Source of the DNA: JACRAR01 sp041665185
Lineage (GTDB): Bacteria > Pseudomonadota > Gammaproteobacteria > Burkholderiales > Rhodocyclaceae
Length of the DNA: 10,665 bases
Direction: 5' to 3'
Assembly (NCBI GenBank): GCA_041665185.1
Contig: JBAYJH010000164.1
Coordinates: 1 to 10,665, forward strand
Shown: positions 1 to 5,189 of the stretch, piece by piece
Layout: each line of letters opens with the position of its first letter
Position numbering within the stretch: position 1 is the first letter of the stretch
The notes under the pieces: generated by a model
Seen by the model: only the letters and a program-made list of their open reading frames with translations
The model's database searches: none
Told to the model about the DNA's origin: nothing
Translations under genes and position numbers: made by a program

Positions 1-275
1 CAATCGGGGTCGATTGCGGATTCCGGACACAGCCACGAGCAGATCCGCCCAAGAGTAGCCTGAAGCAGTCATGGGGCGATTCTCGGTGTATGCTGATGAC
101 CTATGCTTAGATATGCCTCTTTTCGCGATTCTTTAATACTGGATAAAAAAGCAAGCACACAGCGCAAAGCCAGCAACACAGCGGTTTTTAGTGAAGTTTA
201 CGACGCCGAGCTAGGGAGCAGTCGCCGGAGTTAAGCAGCAAAACTGCTCCCGATAACAAAGTTGAGGGTTTCACA
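1..275. other. Left-edge region without a supportable gene
   Basis: No convincing gene is visible. Plus frame 1 is open from the window edge to a TGA at 61-63 and could be the last 20 residues of a gene outside the window, but nothing about it is recognisable. A 43-codon ORF (ATG at 103, TAA at 232-234) has no ribosome binding site. A perfect 8-bp inverted repeat, GGGAGCAG (214-221) and CTGCTCCC (244-251), encloses a 22-nt loop just ahead of the ribosome binding site of the next gene. It has no T-run, so it is not an intrinsic terminator. The stretch 110-200 is AT-richer than the rest of the window. Confidence 0.4.
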
Positions 276-689
276 ATGGCCGGCCCTAAGCAGATGGATC
301 ATCTTCCCGTATTTGAAGAGCTTGGCGAGTCGCAAGTACGATTGCAGTTCTCGCACCGCGAAAACGATGTAGGTCGAGAGGCCCGAGCGTGGCTTTGTGA
401 AATAGAGGAAACAAGAGAGAAAGCCCGTCACGCTGAACTCCTCGCTGAAATCAGGAAACATCATTGGAGTGTCACTCCTGGTTTCTGGGTTGGCGTTGTT
501 GCAATGGTGGCTGCTTGTATTGCTGCCTACGGCGTTCTTGTTCCGCAGCCTCAAGCACAATCACCCTCTGCTGTAGTTGTTCCATCCAAACAAACAACTC
601 AGCCCGCGCCCGTGCCATCCTCCAATTCGCCACAGCCGTTACCAAACACAGCATCATCACAAACGGGCCCACCAAAAATTAGCCACTAA
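276..689 (+). CDS. Small one-TM protein of unknown function
   Basis: A 137-residue protein I do not recognise. Residues about 15-65 are charged and probably helical (run of E, R, A, K). Residues about 68-89 form one hydrophobic membrane segment following a KHHW motif. The rest, about 90-137, is a low-complexity tail rich in Pro, Ser, Thr and Gln, with no catalytic motif. The layout (cytoplasmic helix, one membrane span, disordered tail) is common among hypothetical proteins carried in integron cassettes. The start at 276 is supported by GAGGG at 264-268 with 7-nt spacing. An attC-like site follows the stop by 72 nt, so this gene may be a cassette ORF. Composition is less GC-rich than the metabolic genes to the right. 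I infer membrane anchoring only; orientation and role are unknown. Confidence 0.7.
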   Translation: MAGPKQMDHLPVFEELGESQVRLQFSHRENDVGREARAWLCEIEETREKARHAELLAEIRKHHWSVTPGFWVGVVAMVAACIAAYGVLVPQPQAQSPSAVVVPSKQTTQPAPVPSSNSPQPLPNTASSQTGPPKISH

Positions 690-761
690 CATGCGCTCTG
701 TTTTCTCAATACGCCAGCTTCGCTCTGCCTCTGTCATATGTTCTCCTTTCCTGTCACGTAC

Positions 762-833
762 CCCCAACCCAGCGCTCAAGATGGACGCTCCGCCGATGAG
801 GCCGGCTTCGCGCCCCTTAGCTCAGTGTTGGGC
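762..833 (+). repeat. Probable integron attC (59-be) recombination site
   Basis: The right end is GTTGGGC (827-833), matching the R' core GTTRRRY; the left end is CCCCAAC (762-768), a 6/7 match to its complement. Inside these, GCTCAAG (774-780) pairs with CTTAGC (816-821) with one C unpaired, the extrahelical base typical of attC folded bottom strands. The central part also pairs imperfectly (CGC and GCCG against GGC and GCG segments). The length of 72 bp is within the known attC range. It sits between two plus-strand ORFs, and the next ATG is 13 nt past the predicted crossover (G827/T828), as is usual for gene cassettes. No second attC was found downstream of 1620, nor a convincing one before 276, and no integrase is in the window. 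Confidence 0.7.
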
Positions 834-840
834 CCTCTAT

Positions 841-1620
841 ATGCGCACCCTGATCTGCCTAAGTGCTCTAATACTGACCGGCTCATTCCAAGCTCTTGCT
901 GCGCCTGAGGCCGAAGGGGTTTTCCTCATTGCGAGCCGGTCTGTTGCTGTTATCGAGACTGATACTGGAGCGCTCGGAAGTGCCGTTGCATACTATTCAT
1001 TTGGTGATAGTGGTACCGGCTTTCTCACCAATTGCCATGTCCTTCGCGGCGCGACAAGCTTCACGGTCTCCCATAAGAGGCACAAGGCCATTGGGATCTT
1101 TATCTTTGGCAACCCCGAGTATGACCTCTGCCTCGTGGGTTCGAAATTGACCCTTCCAGTTGTGAGCAAACGCAGCTTTTTCAGCTTGCGTGTGGGTGAG
1201 GCTGCTTACGCAGTTGGTGCGCCTCGCGGGCTTGAGCTTTCTCTTACTAACGGTATCGTATCCCAGCTTCGCGGAGATCCTTTGCTATCGCCACCTCTTC
1301 TTATCCAAACTACTGCGCCAATTTCCCCCGGCTCCAGTGGTGGGGGGTTATTTGATGAGGAAGGCCAATTGATTGGAATAACGACATTCTTTTTCAAAGA
1401 ATCGCAGTCACTCAATTTTGCCGTGTCAATAAACATGGCGAATGGCCTGTCGGAGTACGGAAAAGCCAGGTCTCTCGAAGACTTATCGAAGCCAGATACC
1501 CCGTCGCTCCTACCCGCTTCTCCCTCCGACTCGCCACCGGTAAAGATCATCGGCTTCGAGCCAGACAAGCCGAAAGGTGCGGAGAACAAACCAACTGCGC
1601 CGCCTACCTCGGTAAGATGA
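841..1620 (+). CDS. Secreted trypsin-like (HtrA/chymotrypsin-fold) serine protease
   Basis: A 259-residue protein starting at ATG 841. The frame is open further upstream, but this start gives a clean signal peptide (MRTLICLSAL..., cleavage after ALA near residue 20) and lies 13 nt inside the predicted cassette boundary; the upstream part would run through the attC-like site. The catalytic triad is visible: His66 in TNCHVLRG, Asp95 in YDLCLV, Ser166 in PGSSGGGLFD (equivalent to GNSGG). The fold segments AVGAPRG, NGIVSQLRG and LNFAVS match the S1C/trypsin_2 family. Residues 215-259 are a Pro/Ser/Lys-rich tail with no PDZ domain, so this is a bare protease domain rather than a full DegP. It is probably periplasmic or secreted. 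No Shine-Dalgarno sequence precedes the ATG, which is common for cassette ORFs. It could process envelope proteins or be a defence or effector enzyme; the substrate is unknown. Confidence 0.85.
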   Translation: MRTLICLSALILTGSFQALAAPEAEGVFLIASRSVAVIETDTGALGSAVAYYSFGDSGTGFLTNCHVLRGATSFTVSHKRHKAIGIFIFGNPEYDLCLVGSKLTLPVVSKRSFFSLRVGEAAYAVGAPRGLELSLTNGIVSQLRGDPLLSPPLLIQTTAPISPGSSGGGLFDEEGQLIGITTFFFKESQSLNFAVSINMANGLSEYGKARSLEDLSKPDTPSLLPASPSDSPPVKIIGFEPDKPKGAENKPTAPPTSVR

Positions 1621-1681
1621 TTACCCAGAAGGGCAAAAGTGGTCAGGGTCGGGCAATATCCGCGGCTCTGAAGCGTTGCCG

Positions 1682-1909
1682 TTACCCAGCTTCGACGATG
1701 CTCACTGCCTCGGCGGGCCTGACGATGCGAATGCCGTTGTACTTGCCGCCCAGACTATGCAATTGCTTGTCGCCGGAGACGATCAGATCGGCGTTGGCGG
1801 TCAAGGCGCAAGCCAATACCTGATCGTCGGAGAGGTCGGCTGCAATTGTTGGCGCGCCGTTCCACAACAAGCCTGACGCCACCACGTTGGTGTCGAGTAC
1901 CAGACGCAT
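1682..1909 (-). CDS. PIN-domain toxin, internally deleted (VapC-like, COG1569 type)
   Basis: A 75-residue ORF. The N-terminus MRLVLDTNVVASGLLW is the first PIN-domain strand with catalytic Asp6. After GAP (about residue 19) the sequence jumps to AADLSDDQVLACAL, NADLIVSGDKQLHSLG and GIRIVRPAEA, the final third of this toxin family. Complete members are about 130-140 residues, so roughly 60-65 central residues are missing in frame, including the helices carrying the second conserved acidic residue (usually Glu). The remaining Asp residues of DD and SGD are present. It is therefore probably not an active ribonuclease, although the reading frame is intact. The start overlaps the antitoxin stop by one base (TGATG), the usual toxin-antitoxin coupling. 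It converges on the protease gene with a 61-bp gap that shows no clear terminator. Confidence 0.82.
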   Translation of the reverse strand: MRLVLDTNVVASGLLWNGAPTIAADLSDDQVLACALTANADLIVSGDKQLHSLGGKYNGIRIVRPAEAVSIVEAG

Positions 1910-2157
1910 CAGCCCACAGCCTGACTGCGTAGCGCGGCGCGATGGGCATCCACTTCGTCCTGGATTTCATCCAGGCTCATGGGCGGGATACCCGCAGCCG
2001 CTACCCGCTTGCGTGCCTCGGCCAGTTGCGCGATACGGCGATTGCGCACGGCTTCGCGTAACAGGGTTTGCAGAGTATCCGGCTCCAAGAGTCCCATCTG
2101 CGCGGCGTCCTGTGCCAAGCGATCCGGCAGATTGAGTTTCAGTTCCAATGTCGTCAT
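1909..2157 (-). CDS. Antitoxin of PIN-toxin pair (VapB-like)
   Basis: An 82-residue protein. The N-terminal strand MTTLELKLNLPDRLAQDAA and the helical segment TLQTLLREAVRNRR resemble the ribbon-helix-helix-type antitoxins that precede COG1569 PIN toxins; the tail (MSLDEIQDEVDAHRAALR) would be the toxin-binding part. The expected role is to neutralise the toxin and autorepress the operon. The start at 2157 is supported by AAGGAAG (complement of 2163-2169) with 5-nt spacing. It is the first gene of a two-gene minus-strand operon with the PIN toxin, stop and start sharing one base. The antitoxin appears full length although its toxin is internally deleted, so it may now be an orphan DNA-binding protein. 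Assignment rests on context plus the LNLPDRLA pattern. Confidence 0.82.
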   Translation of the reverse strand: MTTLELKLNLPDRLAQDAAQMGLLEPDTLQTLLREAVRNRRIAQLAEARKRVAAAGIPPMSLDEIQDEVDAHRAALRSQAVG

Positions 2158-2235
2158 GGCAACTTCCTTTTTCTAGTTTACAGAGCTCGAAATTCAAGGG
2201 GCAGAGTGAATGAGCTGACGTAAGCATACCCTATC

Positions 2236-2558
2236 GAACGGATATCAATACGCGGTGGCCATCCGATCTGGCCTTTCTATAGGTATCCGCGAGTACCTGA
2301 AGCACAGGCCAAGGGCACGGACGCCGCCGATTTTGCGACCGCCGCGGTGACGGGGCGCTGGACGGGGATGTCCGGGCTCGCTTGTCTGAGCCGTAGGAGC
2401 CCGCAGGGCGGAACCACCCGGAGAGGTGGCAGGCGAGTTCGCGAGCCCGGCCGGCTGGCGTTCCGGCGCCAAGGGAACCCGTCAGGGCGGCGACCAAATG
2501 GGCCAGGTTCGAATATCCCGCCAACAGCGCAGAAGCGCATTTAAGGGGCCGTGCTCGG
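2236..2558. repeat. Dispersed structured repeat, copy 1 (longer form)
   Basis: Shares with 3719-3975 the start GAACGGATATCAA (2236-2248), then GCCAAGGGCACGG, and near-identity from about 2322 to 2490, including GACGGGGCGCTGGACGGGGA. Nested inverted repeats are present: TGACGGG (2348-2354) with CCCGTCA (2478-2484), and CCGGGCTCGC (2372-2381) with GCGAGCCCGG (2441-2450). A 37-nt apical stretch absent from copy 2 (2394-2430) holds two small hairpins, GCCC-gca-GGGC and CCACC-n6-GGTGG. After 2490 about 45 nt are inserted relative to copy 2. Short matches AGCGCAT (2534-2540) and GGCCGTGC (2547-2554) suggest that homology continues to about 2558. Long ORFs crossing it are by-products of its GC content. 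The element family is not one I can name. Confidence 0.85.
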
Positions 2559-2785
2559 ATCAAACTTACGTCCCGCATCTGCTGAGTTATTTCAGTTGCC
2601 GTGCTCAAGCCACGGCCTCAAGCGAAGCGCGGTGTTCAATTTGGTTGCGGTACAAGTCGATCATGGGAAAGCACAGGTCGAGATCTTGATACCGCAATTA
2701 TCGCCACACCATTTGCTTCGACCTGATCGAGCCAGCCAGAGACAGGCAGCCGTTTCGATGGCGTCTCCACGAAGGCTTCCAGATA
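2559..2785. other. Gene-free spacer with a possible coding relic on the minus strand
   Basis: No complete gene. On the minus strand one frame reads LRYQDLDLCFPMIDLYRNQI (starting near 2697) and continues eight residues to a TGA at 2605-2607. Its composition is protein-like and it is closed by a stop just upstream, so it may be the C-terminal scrap of a lost gene. A TTG overlapping that stop opens another minus frame running into the repeat. I cannot identify either piece. The right end leads into the promoter of the toxin gene at 2811. Confidence 0.3.
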
Positions 2786-2804
2786 ATACCTAATACGGTA
2801 TACT
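2786..2804 (+). promoter_or_regulatory. Candidate promoter and operator of the HigBA-type operon
   Basis: TATACT (2799-2804) is a good -10 hexamer ending 6 nt before the toxin ATG at 2811; TTCCAG at 2777-2782 is a weak -35 with 16-nt spacing. The -10 overlaps an inverted repeat ATACC (2786-2790), 6-nt gap, GGTAT (2797-2801). A repressor bound there would block polymerase, as expected for antitoxin autoregulation. If this -10 is used, the transcript begins at or very near the ATG and would be leaderless. Confidence 0.45.
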
Positions 2805-2810
2805 TCGACC

Positions 2811-3188
2811 ATGAGTTCTCCTCCCAGAAAAGAGCGCCCGCTGCATTGGGTCGGTTCCGCCAAGCGCGATCTGCTGGACTTTCCCGGCGACGTGGTCGAT
2901 GAGTTCGGTTACGGTCTTGGCGTCGTGCAGTTGGGTGGCCAGCCGCCGGCGGCGAAGCCTTGGAAGGGAGAGGGGCCGGGGGTGTTCGAGTTGGTCGAGG
3001 ATTACCGGGGCGACACCTACCGGGTGGCCTACACGGTGCGGTTCGCGAAGGCGGTGTATGTGCTGCACTGTTTTCAGAAGAAATCGCCTTCCGGCATCCG
3101 TTCCGCGAGGTCGGATGTCGACATGATTCACGAGCGCTTGAAAGTGGCTCGCAATGACTACGAGGTGCGCTATGGCAAAGAAGACTGA
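2811..3188 (+). CDS. higB: RelE/HigB-family toxin (phage Gp49-like)
   Basis: A 125-residue protein of the RelE/ParE superfamily, Gp49-like (DUF891) branch. Signature blocks in order: LHWVGSAKRDLLDFP (11-25), KPWKGEGPGVFELVED (49-64), YRVAYTVRFAKAVYVLHCFQ (70-89), QKKSPSGI (89-96), and a C-terminal helix DVDMIHERLKVARNDY (102-117). Family members are ribosome-dependent mRNA endonucleases that halt translation. The length is normal and no conserved block is missing, so it looks intact. The start at ATG 2811 has no Shine-Dalgarno; the -10 candidate lies only 6 nt upstream, suggesting a leaderless message. The gene overlaps the downstream antitoxin by 17 nt, giving the toxin-first order typical of higBA. 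Two copies of a structured repeat flank the pair, and a broken relative of this toxin lies at 3587-3690. Confidence 0.9.
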   Translation: MSSPPRKERPLHWVGSAKRDLLDFPGDVVDEFGYGLGVVQLGGQPPAAKPWKGEGPGVFELVEDYRGDTYRVAYTVRFAKAVYVLHCFQKKSPSGIRSARSDVDMIHERLKVARNDYEVRYGKED

Positions 3189-3507
3189 ACTGGTGGATGC
3201 GGGCACGGGCGACGTGTTCAAGGACCTCGGCTTTGCCGATGCCGACGAACGCAAGTTGCGCACGCAACTGGCGATGCGCCTCAACGATCTGATCAAGGAG
3301 CGCAAGCTGACCCAGACGGCAGCCGCCGGGATTTTCGGCGTTCCGCAGCCGCACGTTTCCGAGCTGCGGCATTACAAACTCAGCCGGTTTTCGTCCGAGC
3401 GCCTGCTGCACTTCATTACGCAGCTCGACAGGGACGTGGAGATCGTGATTCGCCCCAAGGCGGCGAATCATGCGGCGGGCCTGGTGTCGGTGCTGGTGGC
3501 GGCCTGA
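3172..3507 (+). CDS. higA: XRE-family HigA-type antitoxin
   Basis: A 111-residue helix-turn-helix protein of the HTH_37/HigA type. Residues 15-24 read DVFKDLGFAD, followed by the ERKLRTQLAMRLNDLIKERK helix pair; the HTH itself is LTQTAAAGIFGVPQPHVSEL (46-65). The segment YKLSRFSSERLLHFITQLDR and the end DVEIVIRPK are family hallmarks. It should bind and neutralise the upstream toxin and repress the shared promoter. I chose ATG 3172 over 3154 because GAGGTG at 3162-3167 is correctly spaced and the resulting MAKKTELVD start is usual. It overlaps the toxin gene by 17 nt, so the two are translationally coupled. The last 12 residues (hydrophobic, ending LVSVLVAA) extend slightly past the typical domain. 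A full-length, probably functional partner. Confidence 0.92.
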   Translation: MAKKTELVDAGTGDVFKDLGFADADERKLRTQLAMRLNDLIKERKLTQTAAAGIFGVPQPHVSELRHYKLSRFSSERLLHFITQLDRDVEIVIRPKAANHAAGLVSVLVAA

Positions 3508-3586
3508 TCTTTTTCGCGCGATTCCTTATGCCGCAGCCGGCTTGCTCGCCTTGCGTTTGCTGCTTATGGGCGTGGCGCTGATCTAA

Positions 3587-3690
3587 CTGGCGAAGCTGGC
3601 CGATGCCGTCTATGTTCTTCATTGCTTCCAAAAGAAGACACGGCAGACCAGTCAGCAGGACATCAAGCTGGCCCGAATAACGGGTTGGGC
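3587..3690 (+). pseudogene. Decayed C-terminal fragment of a second RelE/HigB-type toxin
   Basis: Translation from 3587 reads LAKLADAVYVLHCFQKKTRQ, then TSQQDIKLARI. This parallels residues about 78-91 (FAKAVYVLHCFQKK) of the intact toxin at 2811-3188, and TSQQDI-LAR is the usual ending of the other subfamily of these toxins. An in-frame TAA at 3584-3586 precedes it and no N-terminal half is present. After LARI the frame runs on without the normal C-terminus into repeat copy 2. It differs enough from the neighbouring gene in DNA that it is not a recent duplicate. The upstream 3508-3586 encodes a short hydrophobic stretch ending at that TAA and is not recognisable. Confidence 0.7.
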
Positions 3691-3718
3691 GGGTAAGCAG
3701 CATCGACATCACCCCACA

Positions 3719-3975
3719 GAACGGATATCAACACGGTCCGGCCGTCCCATCGGGCCTTACTACGGCTATCCGAGAGTGCCTAAAACGCAGGCCAAGGGCA
3801 CGGATGCCGCCGATTTTGCGACCGCCGCGGTGACGGGGCGCTGGACGGGGATGTCCGGGCTCGCTTGTCTGAGCCGAAGGCGAGTTCGCGAGCCCGGCCG
3901 GCTGGCGTGCCGGCGCCAAGGGAACCCGTCAGGGCGGGAGCGCATGAGGAGGCGGCCGTGCCCTTGGCCTGCGGC
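3719..3975. repeat. Dispersed structured repeat, copy 2 (compact form with long arms)
   Basis: Homologous to copy 1 at 2236-2558 and in the same orientation. Nested inverted repeats, outside in: CGCAGGCCAAGGGCACGG (3786-3803) with its perfect 18-nt complement at 3956-3973, extended by CCGCC (3807-3811) against GGCGG (3951-3955) across a 3-nt bulge; TGACGGG (3831-3837) with CCCGTCA (3925-3931); CCGGGCTCGC (3855-3864) with GCGAGCCCGG (3888-3897). The whole of 3786-3973 could fold into one long branched hairpin as DNA or RNA. Where copy 1 has two extra mini-hairpins, this copy has a single A (3877). No transposase and no obvious target-site duplication are seen. It lies between the toxin fragment and the end of the alcohol dehydrogenase gene. 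Confidence 0.87.
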
Positions 3976-4050
3976 GCGATGGCGCAATCGTTTGAGCAGT
4001 TACATCACCGCAGAATCGTAACGTGCCGCCTTCGCTCCCCGGTTACCCGT

Positions 4051-5160
4051 TCAGTCGAACAGTATCACCCCGCGGGCATTGCGTCCCTGCACCAGGTCTT
4101 CGAAGGCCTGAGGCGCTTCCTCGATGCGGTAGGTGCGGGTGATCAGTTCGTCGAGCTTGAGCTTTTTCGCCCGGTACAGGGCGATCAGGCGCGGGAAATC
4201 CAGGCGCGGCCGGGCCGAGCCGAAGTAGCTGCCAGTTAGGGTCTTCTCCTCGAACGTCAGGCTGCTGGTGCGGATCGAGGTCATGTCCTTGGGCCCCGCG
4301 ACGCCCACCACCACGGCCGTGCCGCCCTTGCGCAGCACGCCATAGGCTTGCGCCACCACCTCGCCCAGGCCGATGCACTCGAAGCTGTAATCGGCGCCGC
4401 CGCCGGTGAGCTTGCGCAGCGTCTTGACCAGGTTCTCTTCGCCTTTCGGATTGACGGTGTGAGTGGCGCCGAACTGGCGGGCCATCTCCAGCTTGGCGTC
4501 CGAGGTGTCGACGGCGACGACGATGGCCGCGCCGGAAATCACGCAACCCTGGATGGCATTGAGGCCGACGCCGCCGCAACCGAACACGACGGTCGACGAA
4601 CCCGCTTCGACCTTGGCGGTGTTGGTGGCGGCGCCGACGCCTGTCATTACCCCGCAACTGATCAAGGCCGCCTTGTCCAGCGGCATGTCCGGGGCAATCT
4701 TCACCACGTTGTCGCTGTGCAACGTGGCGTATTCGGCCATGACTCCGCAACCCGAGAAGACGTTGAGCGGATTCTCGGCAGCGTCGCTGGTCCGCAGCGT
4801 GCCGTCCGGCAGAGTGTAACCCGCCTTGGCCGCCTGATCGCAAAGCTGCGGGCGGCCGGTCTGGCAGTAGCGGCACTTGCCGCACATGCTGACGAAGGAA
4901 CTGACGACGTGGTCGCCGACGGCGTAGTCGGTGACGCCGGCGCCGACTTCCACGACGACTCCGGCGCCCTCATGGCCGAGCACCACCGGCATGGGGAAGG
5001 GAATGGTGCCGTTGGTGGCCGATAGGTCGCTGTGGCAGACGCCGCAGGCGGCCAGTTTGATCATCACCTCGCCATGGTGCGGCGCTTCGACGGCGATGGT
5101 TTCCACTGCAACGGGTTTGCCGACTTCGCGGCTGACGACGGCGCGGGCTTGTTGGGACAT
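4051..5160 (-). CDS. Zinc-dependent alcohol dehydrogenase (MDR superfamily)
   Basis: A 369-residue medium-chain dehydrogenase of the class III/long-type zinc ADH group, oxidising an alcohol to an aldehyde or the reverse with NAD(P). Catalytic zinc ligands: Cys42 in GVCHSD, His63-Glu64 in GHEGAG, Cys169 in SCGVMTG. The structural-zinc lobe has Cys93, Cys96, Cys99 and Cys107 (CGKCRYCQ...LC). The Rossmann motif is GCGGVG (194-199), with Asp218 at the end of the second strand favouring NAD. The length is normal. The start at 5160 is preceded by AAGGAG at correct spacing; the frame stays open upstream only because it shadows the thioesterase gene. It is the last gene of the minus-strand operon, 29 nt after the thioesterase stop. 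It probably handles an alcohol or aldehyde intermediate of the same pathway as the acyl-CoA dehydrogenases. The specific substrate cannot be read. Confidence 0.93.
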   Translation of the reverse strand: MSQQARAVVSREVGKPVAVETIAVEAPHHGEVMIKLAACGVCHSDLSATNGTIPFPMPVVLGHEGAGVVVEVGAGVTDYAVGDHVVSSFVSMCGKCRYCQTGRPQLCDQAAKAGYTLPDGTLRTSDAAENPLNVFSGCGVMAEYATLHSDNVVKIAPDMPLDKAALISCGVMTGVGAATNTAKVEAGSSTVVFGCGGVGLNAIQGCVISGAAIVVAVDTSDAKLEMARQFGATHTVNPKGEENLVKTLRKLTGGGADYSFECIGLGEVVAQAYGVLRKGGTAVVVGVAGPKDMTSIRTSSLTFEEKTLTGSYFGSARPRLDFPRLIALYRAKKLKLDELITRTYRIEEAPQAFEDLVQGRNARGVILFD

Positions 5161-5189
5161 TGAGAGCTCCTTCTCGAAAGATCGAAAAA

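Noticed and set aside
103..234. 43-codon plus-strand ORF near the left edge
   Set aside because: No ribosome binding site, no recognisable motif, and low-complexity neighbourhood; could be chance.
195..267. Second attC site before the first ORF (GTTAAGC at 230-236 or GTTGAGG at 261-267)
   Set aside because: Neither core has a matching left arm at the right distance; GTTGAGG also breaks the final pyrimidine of the consensus. The hairpin at 214-251 is not positioned as attC arms would be.
577..840. N-terminal extension of the protease frame
   Set aside because: It overlaps the end of the previous gene and reads through the attC-like site; the signal peptide at 841 gives a better start.
2231..2608. 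ORFs inside both repeat copies encoding a shared Arg/Pro-rich peptide
   Set aside because: The shared peptide follows from the DNA repeat itself; the sequence is better explained by nested inverted repeats, and the frames open and close arbitrarily at the repeat edges.
3581..3690. ATCTAAC ... GTTGGGC resembling attC ends
   Set aside because: The ends match the core consensus, but inner arms do not pair and the intervening sequence is explained as toxin-gene homology.
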